Origin: Sacculina carcini | Lineage: Eukaryota; Arthropoda; Thecostraca; Sacculinidae | DNA length: 64,000 bases | Direction of reading: 5' to 3' | Assembly (NCBI GenBank): GCA_916048095.2 | Contig: OU696594.1 | Span: forward strand, 592,001 to 656,000 | Shown here: positions 20,929 to 33,300 of the stretch, in pieces | How positions within the stretch are numbered: position 1 is the first letter of the stretch | Layout of the letters: each line of letters starts with the position of its first letter | Translations under genes and position numbers: made by a program | Notes under the pieces: generated by a model | What the model saw: only the letters and a program-made list of their open reading frames with translations | Databases searched by the model: none | What the model was told of the DNA's origin: nothing

Positions 20929-21273
20929 ATGGAGGGGAAGATTGCATATTTTCGTCACACTCGTCTCATCATAAAAGAGAAAATCCATCCATCTGCTGCA
21001 TCATCACCAATCGTCAGCCTGGATACGCCCGTGGCTACTGGAGCCGCCACTGCGACGAACAACTTGACAGGTTCAATGACCGCGGCGTGCACGCGTACGA
21101 GCACTGCTGCAACCGAGGCAACGCATTCGCCAGCTGGTGCAGATATGACGTCACCCATCCACAGCGAACCAGCGCAGGCTTCGGGCTGCGTCAAGTGGAA
21201 GGCGGCTTCAGCGACACCAACTGAGGCGGGTGACAAGCCACAGAAAAAGCAGAGGGCGCCGAAAAGGAAGTAA
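20929..21273 (+). CDS. LINE ORF1-like basic protein
   Basis: 114 aa from ATG 20929. It starts [20 protein letters not shown], has a Thr/Ala/Ser-rich middle, and ends in a basic stretch, [12 protein letters not shown]. No CCHC knuckle or RRM is visible. The position directly upstream of ORF2 and the basic tail suggest a nucleic-acid-binding ORF1 protein, possibly truncated at the N-terminus. Many LINE ORF1 proteins are longer, so it may be partial. ORF2's first ATG follows 42 nt downstream in another frame. Confidence 0.5.
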   Translation: MEGKIAYFRHTRLIIKEKIHPSAASSPIVSLDTPVATGAATATNNLTGSMTAACTRTSTAATEATHSPAGADMTSPIHSEPAQASGCVKWKAASATPTEAGDKPQKKQRAPKRK

Positions 21274-21314
21274 ATTGTTTCGTGTTTCTTCTTCTGTTAT
21301 CTAAACAGATAGTC

Positions 21315-24263
21315 ATGACGATGTTTAACAATAACCACTCACTTCCTATGATTGACTATGAGTCTGATGTTGATGACTTAGACATTGATTCTATATATCA
21401 GCGAAGTTGCGAAAATTCTGCTGTCAATACGCAGCTCATTTCACCAAGTGAAATCGGTATTATTGACACAGAAAAACTTACTGTATGTAACCTTAATATT
21501 AGATCGATTCCTAGGAATTTGCAGACGTTTCAAGATACTGTCATGTCCAATGTGAAGGGTTTTGATGTTTTTGGGTTTTCGGAAACACGTCTTGAGTCGC
21601 ATCTAACGCCACTTTATAAGCTAGCTGGCTATCAAATGTATAATTGTTGTCGAAATGTCCATGGAGGCGGCGTATCGTTGTATGTCTCAACCAAGTACCG
21701 ATCTCACCAGGTGAATGATCTGACAAAAATGGAAAACTATATTGAAGCCATAGGTGTTGAATTGTTGATTGAGCAAGCATCTTACATCATTATATGTGTA
21801 TATAGAACTCCTGCTGGCAATTTTGTTAAGTTTCAACAATCTATGTATGATGTTCTTTCGAGTGCTTGTACATATAAAAATAGCCATTTTATCATTCTTG
21901 GTGACTTCAACATAAATTTGCACAATAATGAAGATAATAACGTCTCTGAGTTTATAAATTTGATGTATTCATTTTCTTGTCGTCAATTAATCGATAGACC
22001 TACACGAGTTACAGAGACGTCAGCATCACTGTTGGATCATTTATGGACAACTTTAATCTGCGAAAATACTGCAAACTACATTATATCAAGTGACGTCAGT
22101 GATCACTACCCTGTAGTGAGTCAGTTTCAGTCAAAAAAACCAACAATGGTAACTCAGTGTGTGAACAAGAGGTGTTTTACATCCATTGCCATTAGTAAGT
22201 TCAAGTCTAGTGTTGAACATGCAGACTGGACTGATGTTTATGAACAAGCATGCCCTAATGCAGCTTACAATCACTTTCACGGCATATTTTGCCAAATGTT
22301 TGACAAATACTTCAGCATGAGTAAAGTCATTAAACACAGAAAATCTTTTAGTTGTCCGTATATAAGTGCATCTTTGAAAAAATGCATCACAGAAAAACAG
22401 AGGCTCCAAAGACTTGCAAAGAAGTGGCCAATCACATTCCGCAATGAGTACAAACGGTACCGTAATAAGTTGACCGCTGCACTGCGAACGGCTAAGAACC
22501 AATATTACAAACACATTTTGACATCGAATCAAGGTTGCCCAAAGGAGCAATGGAGAACCATCAATCATTTATTAGGAAGACATGAAGATTATAATAGTCA
22601 GATTGTGCTTATACCAACGAGTAAAGATGTACCAGAAGCGTTCAACGATCACTTCCTCAACGTGTGCCAAACATCTGAAAATGAATGTAAGTTTGAAAAT
22701 TATCTAGATGAATCTCCACTTTTTTCGATGTTCATGTACCCTACTTGCGTCTCTGAAGTTAAAAATGTTCTAAATGCATTTAACTCGCGGACATCAGGAA
22801 TTGATCATATTCCTCCATTTTTGCTGAAAACTGTCTCTGATTCTATCTCTCCTCCGCTAGCCCATATAATCAACCTAACACTTGAAAATGGCATATTTCC
22901 AGACAGACTAAAAGTGGCTAAAGTAATCCCAATACCAAAATCCGGGGATCTGCAAAACATCAAAAACTACAGACCCATATCTATTTTACCGGCTTTTAAT
23001 AAAGTGTTTGAGAAAATTGTCAGTATTAGGCTAACTAAGTATCTAGAGACCAACAAATTCATCACCTCATCTCAACATGGCTTCCGCAAATTACATTCAA
23101 CTGAATCCGCAGTTCTACAATTAACAAATCACATATACAAATGTCTCGAAAATAAAGATCAAATTGTGGCCGTTTTCCTAGATCTCTCCAAGGCGTTTGA
23201 TACGTTGGATCACGTTATTTTACTAAAAAAATTAGAAAACTTTGGTATAAGAGGCGCCGCACTTAAGTTATTCCGTAGTTACCTAAAAAATCGTGAACAA
23301 TGTGTTTTATGCAATAACTCGTACTCCACAAAAAAACTCATACATAAAGGTGTTCCACAGGGCTCGGTATTAGGTCCAATCCTATTCTCAGTTTACATTA
23401 ATGATATAATAAATGCAAGTAGCGAACTTGAGTATGTACTTTACGCAGATGATACTACATTATTGCTATCTGACAACAACATTGCTAATCTCAAATCGAG
23501 ACTAGAAAATGAACTTGACAAAATCATGTCCTGGTTAAAATCAAACAAATTAAAACTCAATACAACAAAAACAAAGTGTATGCTTTTTCAGAACCGTTCA
23601 ATGAATTACTACCTGCCACCAATCAGGATCGATGATGCAGTCATCGAATGTGTTAAAAACTTCAAATTCCTTGGAGTTATCGTTGATGAAAATCTTAATT
23701 GGAGACCACATATTGAACAACTTTGTCTTAAATTATCGAAATTAACAGGGATTATGTATAGAATACGGCATAATCTCACTACTGAATCCATGATTACAAT
23801 ATATTATACACTTTTTCACTCTCATTTAATCTATTGTATTTCAATTTGGGCGAGTACATGGCCAACTTTTATTGATAAAATACCTGTGTCCCAGAAGAAA
23901 TTCTTTCGCTGTATCTTCTTTTTGAAAAAATTTGAATCGACTGAAAAATGCCTCAAGACATCACAACTCCTTAATTTCCAAAATCTTCACAAAGTATATA
24001 CACTTCTTAGCATTTATAAAAACATGAAACATGGAGACGCATTTAAATTTGTCAATAGCAACCGTCCAACCAGGAGTAATGCTGTTAATATTAGTTGCCC
24101 TGGATTTCGAACAACTCTTTTCAAAAACAGTATACTTTGCAATGGACCTGCAATTTTTAACCAACTTCCTATTGAACTTAAATCCGATCTCACTAGAACT
24201 TCATATGCTACATTTAAAACCAAAATTAAGAAACATTACCTGACTTTGCAAAACCAACGTTGA
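21315..24263 (+). CDS. LINE ORF2: AP endonuclease plus reverse transcriptase
   Basis: An intact 982-aa frame. I chose ATG 21315; the open frame extends a little upstream only through a GTG. The AP-like endonuclease covers about residues 55-270: NLNIRSI, GFSETRLE (Glu90), HGGGVSLYV, VYRTP, LGDFN (195-199) and SDHYPV (262-267). The RT covers about 530-790: VIPIPKSG, NYRPISILP, HGFRKLHSTESAV, FLDLSKAFDTLDH (catalytic Asp623), GVPQGSVLGPILFSVYIND and YADD (710-713). It nicks the target and copies element RNA by target-primed reverse transcription. The order and motifs fit the CR1/L2/jockey group; the exact clade needs a tree. No stop or frameshift was seen. Confidence 0.93.
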   Translation: MTMFNNNHSLPMIDYESDVDDLDIDSIYQRSCENSAVNTQLISPSEIGIIDTEKLTVCNLNIRSIPRNLQTFQDTVMSNVKGFDVFGFSETRLESHLTPLYKLAGYQMYNCCRNVHGGGVSLYVSTKYRSHQVNDLTKMENYIEAIGVELLIEQASYIIICVYRTPAGNFVKFQQSMYDVLSSACTYKNSHFIILGDFNINLHNNEDNNVSEFINLMYSFSCRQLIDRPTRVTETSASLLDHLWTTLICENTANYIISSDVSDHYPVVSQFQSKKPTMVTQCVNKRCFTSIAISKFKSSVEHADWTDVYEQACPNAAYNHFHGIFCQMFDKYFSMSKVIKHRKSFSCPYISASLKKCITEKQRLQRLAKKWPITFRNEYKRYRNKLTAALRTAKNQYYKHILTSNQGCPKEQWRTINHLLGRHEDYNSQIVLIPTSKDVPEAFNDHFLNVCQTSENECKFENYLDESPLFSMFMYPTCVSEVKNVLNAFNSRTSGIDHIPPFLLKTVSDSISPPLAHIINLTLENGIFPDRLKVAKVIPIPKSGDLQNIKNYRPISILPAFNKVFEKIVSIRLTKYLETNKFITSSQHGFRKLHSTESAVLQLTNHIYKCLENKDQIVAVFLDLSKAFDTLDHVILLKKLENFGIRGAALKLFRSYLKNREQCVLCNNSYSTKKLIHKGVPQGSVLGPILFSVYINDIINASSELEYVLYADDTTLLLSDNNIANLKSRLENELDKIMSWLKSNKLKLNTTKTKCMLFQNRSMNYYLPPIRIDDAVIECVKNFKFLGVIVDENLNWRPHIEQLCLKLSKLTGIMYRIRHNLTTESMITIYYTLFHSHLIYCISIWASTWPTFIDKIPVSQKKFFRCIFFLKKFESTEKCLKTSQLLNFQNLHKVYTLLSIYKNMKHGDAFKFVNSNRPTRSNAVNISCPGFRTTLFKNSILCNGPAIFNQLPIELKSDLTRTSYATFKTKIKKHYLTLQNQR

Positions 24264-24567
24264 AGTCACCAAGCAGTCTGTACGGTTTTGAGCTTGTTGT
24301 AACTCTTCCTGCAGTTACTGTTCTCGTTGTCGTGTATAACCGTGTTTTCAACTATGAGCTTGCTATATATGAGTGTTTAATTCTTGTCTTCGTTTTGTAT
24401 TTTTGCCAAATTTGCCATTACTGTTCATAATTTCATGTGAAAATTGTATTTGATATTCGTTCGTCAGGGAGCTGTGGCTCGACGAATTGATGCCTCTCAC
24501 CACTGCTATGTTACTGATGTTTGTTGATGATGATGGCAATACATTTGAAATTACAAATTACAATTAC

Positions 24568-25385
24568 ACATACACTGAAACACACACACTGAAACACACA
24601 TACTGAAACACACACACACTGAAACACACACACTGAAACACACACACACACACTGAAGCACACACACACACACATACACACACTGAAACACACACACACA
24701 CACATACACACTGAAACACACACACACACACACTGAAACACACACACACACACACACACAATGAAACAAACACTGAAACACACACACACACACACAATGA
24801 AACAAACACAGAATGACACACACTGACAAACACACACTGAAACACACATACACTGTAACACATACACTGAAACACACATACTGAAACACACACACACTGA
24901 AACACACACACACACACACTGAAACACACACACTGAAACACACACACTGAAACACACACACACACACACTGAAACACATACACACATGTACATTTACATA
25001 CGCACAAACACAAAAATGCACCAACACACATATATACATGTATATATATAAAGACAACACAGACACACAATACAACAGACATACAAGGACATACACTCGA
25101 CAACAAACTGACAAAGAACACAACACAACAGACACACAAACACAAACAGCAGAACTCAACACAACAGACACAAACACAAACAGCAGAACTCAATATAACA
25201 TACACACAAAGACACACATTCAAACAAGCAAAAAGAGTAATAAACCCTACAGACATACAAACACAAACAAAATAACTCAACACAACACATAGACAGCATA
25301 TAATCCGAAAACATACAAACACAACACCAGAAAATACACCCACACACACACACACATGAAACACACAAGCACATAACAGATAAAA
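24568..25385. repeat. CTGAAACACACA minisatellite, right part
   Basis: Continuation of the array at 19.6-20.9 kb beyond the LINE. The segment 25050-25220 (ACAACACAGACACACAATAC...) repeats 20560-20720. Confidence 0.9.
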
Positions 25386-25389
25386 TTGC

Positions 25390-26390
25390 GAAACGATCCA
25401 ACCTTATAATCACTACTAATTCGCGTATATACAATATTATTAGACTATAATAAGACTTGGTTAGAAAAATATTCTCAATATGCTCTTTTAAAAGAGGTAG
25501 AGATTTGATTGAGCGTATTGAGGGCGAAAGCCTATTGTAGATACGCGGTCCAAAGATAAAGAAACAACGATTGTAGTGAGAATGCCTTGAAGGAAAGGAA
25601 GATTCAGCTAGTAGAAAAGGATCATTAGAAGACCTAAATGAAAGAGATGAGATTATATGATACAGAAGATCGAATAGATACGCAGGCTTAAGAAGATGAA
25701 GAGTTGAACGAATAATTAAACAAATACGATACTCAATATGAGCCTTAATGGGAAGTAATTTGAGTTTTTGTAGAAAACAAGAAACATGAGAGCCTGAAGG
25801 AAGATTAAATACCATACGACAAGCCTTATTAATAATAGATTGAAGTTTTCTAAGCTGGCGGTGGTTGAGAGATAGAAGACGAGAACAGCAATACTGAATA
25901 TTACTGAAGATGAATGAGTTAACTGACTTGAAGGCAGCAGAGACAGTTGTATATCTACGAATGGAATAGATACGCCTGAGTTTAATTGTACAGCACCTGA
26001 TAATGTCAGATATGTGTGAATCAAAAGAAAGAGAGCTATAGAGTATGATACCAAGACTACGTACAGAGCAGGATAGATGTATACTAAGAGAAGATTAGAA
26101 TAGAGATAGAGATAGAGAAGAGAAGATATTAGAAGATGGAAAGATAATATACTTAGTCTTATCAGGATTAAGTTTGAGATGACGAGTGAACGCTCAACTT
26201 TCTATACCAAATAGGACAGAACTGACTGAACAGTGAGAAATACACGCAGACGAGAGAAGGATTTGAATGTCGTCAGCGAACATTTGGAAGGACAGATCGT
26301 GACGACGAATAACTTTCCCTATGGGGGTAAGATAGATATTGAAGAGGAGAGCGCCTAATACAGAACCTTGAGGTACACCACAAGTTAGTG
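25390..26390 (-). pseudogene. LINE RT C-terminal half, decayed (CR1/L2-like)
   Basis: Minus-strand frames read, from 26.39 kb leftward, GVPQGSVLGALLFNIYL, FADDIQILLS (palm catalytic motif), then RHLKLNPDKTKYIIFPSS. After frameshifts come LPIKAHIEYRICLI, SLSFRSSNDPFLLAE and FGPRIYNRLSP. These are the end of the RT palm, thumb and C-terminal tail of a LINE. The copy is 5'-truncated within the palm and carries several frame breaks. The fragment at 10.34 kb is the same family. Confidence 0.85.
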
Positions 26391-26584
26391 GACAAGCCTA
26401 CTACAAGAATCAGCGACAGACACACACGCACACACACATGCACACAATCACACACTAACACGTACAGATACAATCACACACAATCACACATACACACGTA
26501 TATATACACATTACATTATGCAACACACACATACACTTACAAACACACATACACACACGTACAGAGGTTGTCTTTATATACATA
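26391..26584. repeat. (CA)n-rich tract
   Basis: CA/TACA repeats ending in a GAGGTTGTCTTTATATACAT segment that resembles a Helitron-like 5' end on the minus strand. Confidence 0.7.
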
Positions 26585-27247
26585 CTAGCATTAAAACCCG
26601 CCCGTTGTGCGGAGCAATTAATAACATGAAATTCATATTCAATTCATAAAAAAATATGGAGAATTTAAAATGAAATAGGGTACACTCATAAAAATATTAA
26701 TCAATTGAAAATTTCAAGTTCAATTATTTTTATTTCGACAAAATATTTCCCCTCAGTCCGCCTTAGTAATTTTTACATCCGCCTGTCGTGCTGAATAATT
26801 CAGAACTCGAACACGAGGCGTTCTGGATCTTGAAGTCAAATCCATTGGTTTTGTGTATGAATTATTCTACAGAGGAAATTGATCGTTCTGTTGTCTCTAG
26901 TAGCTGCCTGCGGAGCATTTTTATTAAAAACTACCTTTTTTAAAGGAACCATTTTAAAAAAATGAACTTGAAAATGGAAACACTTATTTTTATACCCGCC
27001 CGTGGTGCGGAAGGATTCATACAATAAAATTCACATAAATCCATAAAATATAATTGATAGAAATTGAATAGCAAAAAATTTCAGCTATTTCATTTATTGC
27101 GACACTCATCCACTACGTGGTTTTTAGAAGCATCTTACAACATAGATATATACAACAATAGCTACACGACACATTATCACAGGAGCCCCGGTCGCGTGCG
27201 CATAAATAGCTAGCTATATATAAATAGCTAGCATATATATAAATAGC

Positions 27248-27334
<87 letters not shown>

Positions 27335-27850
27335 TTAGCTAAATATATAAATAGCTAGCATAGCAATAAAAAGAAATAGAAAAGTCTAAATGAACCAATA
27401 GAAAAGTCTAAATGAACCAATAGAAAAGTCTAAATGTGACTATTTTTGTTTTTATTTTGACAAATATTATCCCTCAACCCGCCTGATATATATATCTGCC
27501 CGTCGTGTGGTGTAATTCAGAACACAAACACGAAACGAACAATTAAAGATGATGAAATCTTTTCATAACAATGTTTCCAAACTATATTTATTACTTAACA
27601 TCATTCCCCAACTTCATTTGCTTAAGTACTATTTTAATTTTACCGCTATAATATTTATTGCTAAAATTTATATATTTCCCGCTATCATTAAAACCCAATT
27701 TAACCTGATTCAAACCTACCCAACCCAACCCAACCATCCAATCTTGACCGCACTCAGCCTAGTCTGATGTGATTTAACTTAAAAGTTTGTGATCACAAAA
27801 TATACTGATTCGATCATAATTTGTAATCAGAAGACTGAGATTATCTACCC

Positions 27851-27985
27851 CAGGGGTCCCAAACACGCGGCCCACCAATACTTTTCTCTCAACCCGCCAA
27901 TATAGTATCGGAACCAAACTGTAAGGCAGCTAAATTCCCTATTTGTAGCATAATGCGATATAATTATACACCATTTAATTTACAT
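27851..27985 (+). mobile_element. hAT (Charlie-like) terminal fragment 1
   Basis: CAGGGGTCCCAAACACGCGG is a hAT-type terminal inverted repeat. Only one end is present, and Helitron-like sequence resumes near 27.99 kb (CAAAACAATGAAACCTTCTG). A related fragment lies at 29339-29465. Confidence 0.6.
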
Positions 27986-28169
27986 TTACATTAGTGAACA
28001 CTGTTATCAAAACAATGAAACCTTCTGTCATCTCTATAATTCCAGATTTATGCTTCCGCTAAAACATCATATGAATATAGTTGGCATTGCATGATATTAC
28101 AACCCATATCCTTATGCAACTTAAGCGTATGCAGCTTGAAATTAAACCAATTAAATTAGACTGTAAAAT

Positions 28170-28494
28170 AACAGTGAATAAAATAATTACAAATAAAGTC
28201 CGCCTCGTAGCCGAGTGGCTAAGACGCACGCTCTGTGCACGAGAGGTCCAGGGTTCGATTCCCTGGCGAGATGAAACGTTTGGGTCCGTTTCTGAAAGGG
28301 TAGCCCATTTGTCGCACTGCGGGTTTTGTGTGCGCGCAGCCGTGCAGTTTCTGTGCTGGCGGTGACTGCAAAACCCGTGCGGCCGGACCTGCGGTGTGCC
28401 AGCCGGGGCCGTGAGGCTTTGCCCATGCATAAATTCACGCGAACATTAGCCTTTCCACTGCTGTGTTCAAATGCGTAAATTTATTATTATTATT
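28170..28494 (+). mobile_element. tRNA-derived SINE inside a Helitron-like unit
   Basis: Head at about 28199-28272 with box A TAGCCGAGTGG and box B GGGTTCGATTCC. A GC-rich body to about 28440 is followed by a (TTA)n tail. ACTGTAAAAT flanks it (28160-28169, 28495-28504). Uninterrupted copies of the host repeat at 60.8 and 61.5 kb show the empty site. The first ~30 bp before the tRNA head are unexplained. Different family from the 11.6-kb SINE. Confidence 0.8.
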
Positions 28495-29338
28495 ACTGTA
28501 AAATTCAGTAGTTTACCTTGTTCCCAGTAGCATTTTACCCGCCCGTCGTGCGGAAAAATTCATGTGTAAATATTGAGGACAATAAAGCCTTTCTATTCAG
28601 TATAGTGTAGCATTAATTAACTCTACGCAATAAAACCACTCCATCAATGCTTAGAGCTAATATGATGCATTCTTAATTGTGATTGGGCTTCAGTGAAATT
28701 AAATCAGTGTATAATCATGTGTAATCGCAAGTGCGCATAATAGCTGTCAAATTGACAACATGTCATTTTGACGTTACACCGACGTAACTTCCTTTAGGAA
28801 CACTTTGGAAAATTAAAACCATTGGAGCCCGTTTTACCCATTATAGCATTAAACCCGCCCGTCATGAGGAACAATTCCTACAATAAAACTATTATTCAAT
28901 TTATAAAGAAGTGATACAAATTAAAAAGAAAAAAGTAAACCCATTAAAAGTCTTATCTAATAGAAAAGTATGAAGGTGAATATTTTTTTATATTTGGACA
29001 AAATATTTCCCTCAAATAGCGTCATATTTAAGTCTGCCCGTCGTACGGAAATATTCAGAACTTGAACACGAAATAATGAAGAATGATGAAAAATGAAATA
29101 TTTTCATCATGATGTTTCCAAAATATATGCATAACTTAACATCATTCCCCAACATCTTTTGCACAAGAACTCTTATACTTTTGCCAGTATAATATTTACC
29201 GCCAAAAAATTCATATACATACATTCATATACATTTATATACATACATTATATTACGCATTCATATAAAACCCAATATAACCTGACCCAATCCTACCAAA
29301 CCCAACCCAACCGTCCCATCTTATCGTATATCATCTCA

Positions 29339-29465
29339 TCTTGTTTTAGTATCAAACACGCGGCCCACCAATAATGTTCTCGAATCCCGCCAATATAATA
29401 TAGTAACCAAACTGTACGACAGATTAATTCACATCTATTGTATAATGCGATATAATTATATATTA
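29339..29465 (+). mobile_element. hAT (Charlie-like) terminal fragment 2
   Basis: ATCAAACACGCGGCCCACCA and CCCGCCAATATA match the fragment at 27851. The terminal CAGGGG bases are missing and no other end is seen. Confidence 0.5.
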
Positions 29466-30239
29466 TTTTATTCAAGTTCTCATCTAGCAGTTAAACCCGT
29501 CCGTCGTGCGAAACAATTAATAAAACAAAGGATACCAATTGAAAAGTGTAAATGTAATGATTTTCAGCTTAATTTTGACAAAATTTTCCCTCATCCCGCC
29601 TCATATTTAAACCCACCCGTCGTGCGGGATAATTCAGAACTCGAACACGATTTGTTCTGGATCTTGAAGTCAACTCCGTTAGTTTTGTATATGAATTCAT
29701 TATACACGGTGAAATTGAACGTTCTATTGACTATAAATGCTACCCGCGGGACATATATATTTCATAAAAATGATCCATCGTTTCGTTTACGTTTAAAATC
29801 CCTGATCTATATCATTGAACCCGCTCAGTTATGTCACCTCGTATCCAAGCATACACACACACACACATATATTATTTATTTTATATATATAAATTTAAAG
29901 TCGCCCGTCGTGCGGAACAATTAATAAAATCTATTCATATTAAATCTATAAAATAAAATGAATACAAATTAAAAAGCAAACAAATTAAAGCTGTAAATAT
30001 CCTAACTAATAGCAAAGTCCAAATATGGATGTTTTTGTTTTAATTTTGACAGAATATTATCCCTCAACCCGCTTCATATTTAAACCTGCCCGTCGTGCGG
30101 AATAATTAAAAATTCAGACACGACAAAATTAAAATTGTCTAAATATTTTATCATAATGTTTCCAAAGTATATTTATAAATCAACATCATCTAGCATTGTA
30201 ACCAGCCCGTATAGCGGAACAATTAGAACAAAAAGTAAT

Positions 30240-30350
30240 ATTGAATTAATAAATATTGAATTAATAAATATTGAATTAATAAATATTGAATTAATAAATA
30301 TTGAATTAATAAATATTGAATTAATAAATATTGAATTAATAAAATTAAAC
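30240..30350. repeat. 15-bp tandem repeat, about seven copies
   Basis: ATTGAATTAATAAAT repeated head to tail within the Helitron-like block. The open frame through it is Ile-Glu-Leu-Ile-Asn repeats. Confidence 0.95.
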
Positions 30351-31204
30351 TAATACAAATTAAAAAATTAAAAAAAGCAAACCCATAAAAAGTCTTAACC
30401 AATAGAAAAGTCTAAATATGAATGTGCTTATGTTAGATGTGTCAAAATATTTTCCCTCGAACTGCCTCGTATTTAAACCCGCCCGTCGTGCGGAACTATT
30501 AATGAAATATAATGAATCAAAAAGCAAAAAGCTTATCCAATAGAAAAATATAAATTTGTAAATTCTTGTTTTAATTATTGACGAAGGTTTTTTCCTCAAC
30601 ACTGCTCAAGTTCACACCCATCCTTCGTGTGTAGTAATTCAGAAGTGTAACACTATCAAAACAATGCAACTTTCTGTCATCTCTATAATTCCAGGTTAAT
30701 GCTTCCGCTAAAACATCATATACATATAGTTGGCATTACATGATATTGCAACCCATATCCTTATGCAACTTATGCTTATGCAACTTGAAATCAAACCAAT
30801 TAAATTACACAGTTAAATTCAGTAGTTTACTTTGTTCCCAGTAGCATTTTACCCGCCCGTCGTGCGACCCGTTATTGAGGACAATAAAGCCTTTATATTC
30901 AGTATAGTGTAGCATTAATTAAACTGTACGCAATAAAACCAGACCATCCATGCTTGGAGCTAATATGATGCATTCTTAATTGTGATTGGGATTCAGTGAA
31001 ATTTAATCGGTGTATATTCCTCTGTAATCGCAAGTGCGCATAATAGCTGTCAAATTGGCAATATGTCCTTTTGACTTTACACCGCCGTAACTTCCTTCAG
31101 ATACACTTTGGAAAATTACAAATTATACCGTATTGTAGAAAACAAAATTTCTAGCACGATGGTATAATTAATTTTATGTGTAACAAATAGTTATATTTGT
31201 TACC

Positions 31205-33300
31205 CTAACAAATAGGGTTGTGTGTGGTTGTGTACAGGTCAGCGGTGTAAATGTTGAGCAAAATAGGACCCAACACACTTCCCTGCGGGACACCGGACAC
31301 AATGCTCTACCAGTCACTGTATGCTCCATGGATGGCAACACGTTGTACGCGATTGGAGAGAAATTGATGCAAAACACTTAGCAAGCGGCCGCCGACTCCA
31401 ATGTTTCTAAGTTTTTGCAACAAGCCCTGGTGGCTCACACGGTTAAATGCTGCCGAGAAATCCAACTGCACAATCCAGGCTTCACTGCCTTTGTCTAGCA
31501 CTTGCTGGAGCACATGCGTGATAGTAAGCAGAGCGTCAGTCGTGCTGAGTTTTTTGCGGTATGCAAAGTGGTTTTACGGCAGCAGATTGTTGCTCTCCAG
31601 GTACTTGGACAGTCTGGAAGATATCAAGTGCTCGAATATTTTGGACAGAATCGGCGTAATTGATATCGGCCGGTAGTTTGCAACATCAGCTGAATTGGTT
31701 CCTTTTGGTATGGGCGTGATATTCGCAGCCCGCCAACATGATGGAAACGAACCAGTCTTCATCAAGCGCCTGAAAAGAGCACTGAGCTTCGGAGCTAGAG
31801 TATCTGCCGTGTTCTTGAAGAATAGCGGAAACATATTCAGAGGGTCTGTTCTTCCGTGGGCATCAAGGTCTTTCATGAGATTCGCCACTTCTCTTGATCG
31901 GAAGGCAATGCCTTTGATTTTCGGGGCGAGGACAGATGAATCGTCAGACGGAATGAATCCTTGACATTGCTTGGTATTGAAGTAATCCATAAGCAACTCT
32001 GCCTTCTCTGTTGGGTTGCTTTTGAGCTCACCGTTCGCTGAAAATAAAGGAGGGACAGACAGGTTATGTCCAAACACTGACGATTTCAACGTTGACCACC
32101 ATTTGTGGGCGTCATTGGCAGATGTTAGCTTTTCAGCAAGTTTCTTTGAGTGAAGTGTTTCAGCTTCTGAATACACATGCTCAGCATGCCGTCTGGCCTC
32201 AGTGTAGACGTTCCATGAATCGGCTGAGCGTGATTGAAGCCACTTGTGGTAAGCCTCCTGCTTGGATTCACGTGCGCTGCGACATTCGTTAGCGAACCAG
32301 GCTTAGTCATCAGAGCGAAAACGTAGTTTTTAGTAGGCACTCTCCTTGAGATGACATCGGTAATGTAGTTGTTCAATGCATCGATGGGGCATTCCTTCTG
32401 CTGCAGATTTGAAACTTTAATTGCTTTCAATTCATCATTCACCTTCACCCAGTCAACATTGTTCTTCATGTGCACGAGCCTTGAAATCGTGTAAGGAGAA
32501 ACCTTCTGTCTCAATGTCAACTTCACGGACAGCGACGAATGATCTGAACTTCCTATTGGAGCTTTCACGTTTACACTCACGATATCTGAGACGTCTGTCA
32601 TAACCAAGTCCAAACAGTTTCCCGCTTGATGTGTGGGACCGGACACCATTTGGGAGCAGCCAGAAATGTTGCAGAAATCATATGCTGCTCTACCATGAGC
32701 GTCTGTAGGACATGTCGACAAGAGCCACTCATGGTGATGGGCGTTCATGTCTCCCACAAATACAAATGCTGACTTGGTGTCCTTCTCCTGAATTGTTGAC
32801 ATGGCTGACAAGAGACATTCGTAGATAGAGTCGTTACTGTCTGGATTTCGGTAGGCTCCAAAGATGTAAAAATTCATCAAGGCGGTGTTGACACGCAGCA
32901 GCATAACTTCATGACAAGTGCAGTCGTGCGCTGTAATTCTCGTTGCTGAAAAGCCTTTGCCTACGTACACTGCCATGCCACGCCGCCTGTTTTTTGAGTC
33001 GCGTTTGATTAGCAATGGCTTACTGAAACCTGGCATCAAGAGCTCAGATTGGTCCCGATAATCGAACACAAGCGTTTCGGCACAGATAACGATGTCCTTG
33101 GAGCGACTGGCTGCTTTCAAATATCTGATGTTCTTATACAAGCCTCTGATGTTGGCGAAAAGTATATTTGAAAATCGTTTTTGTGATCGAACAGGACCGG
33201 GATTCATTTCAACATCGCCACACATCATCAGCAGAAACGACAAATACACGGTGTGAGAAGGCACACACACAACGCAAAGCAAACATACAAATAAACACAT
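31205..33300 (-). pseudogene. LINE polyprotein: 2A leader, endonuclease, partial RT
   Basis: From ATG 33300: a 36-residue leader with hydrophobic core and DVEMNPGP, then FSNILFANIRGLYKNIRYL, CAETL, RRGMAVYVGKG, AYRNP, VFVGDMNAHHHEW and GSSDHS, which are AP-endonuclease motifs over about 235 residues. A frame change near 32.3-32.2 kb leads into HKWWSTLKSSVFG, CWRAANITPIPKGTNSADVA and NYRPISITPILSKIFEHLIS. A second leads into VQLDFSAAFNRVSHQGLLQK, the catalytic LDFSAAF strand. The YADD segment is absent because the copy ends. It is non-functional. The group is CR1/jockey-like by motif order. Confidence 0.85.
33193..33219 (-). other. 2A ribosome-skipping motif GDVEMNPGP
   Basis: The residues fit the D-V/I-E-x-N-P-G-P consensus exactly, preceded by SFLLMMC. 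In 2A peptides the ribosome fails to link Gly to the final Pro, releasing the upstream leader. 2A-like sequences at the N-terminus of LINE ORFs are known from CR1/Rex1-type elements. The leader from residue 3 to 13 is hydrophobic, as in 2As that double as signal peptides. Confidence 0.85.

Larger units (their letters stand above)
20929..24567 (+). mobile_element. full-length non-LTR retrotransposon (CR1/jockey-type LINE)
   Basis: A contiguous unit with a short ORF1-like frame, an intact ORF2 and a ~300-bp 3' UTR ending TGAAATTACAAATTACAAT. Both sides are the CTGAAACACACA minisatellite, so the insertion split that array. I could not define a target-site duplication because the flank is repetitive. 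With two open ORFs it may be a recent, possibly competent copy. Confidence 0.87.
26585..31204 (-). mobile_element. block of Helitron-like repeat units
   Basis: The minus-strand element ends at 26585 with ...ATGCTAG and a following T. Across the block CCCGCCCGTCGTGCGG or close variants recur near 26594, 26996, 28537, 28853, 29610, 29903, 30086, 30478 and 30850. Each is followed by an AT-rich unit with recognisable GAACTC-GAACACGA or CTATCAAAACAATG segments. No ORF codes for Rep/helicase. It carries nested hAT fragments, a SINE, a (TA)n tract at 27246-27328 and a 15-bp array. A piece of the 340-bp satellite lies at about 31020-31200. Confidence 0.65.
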
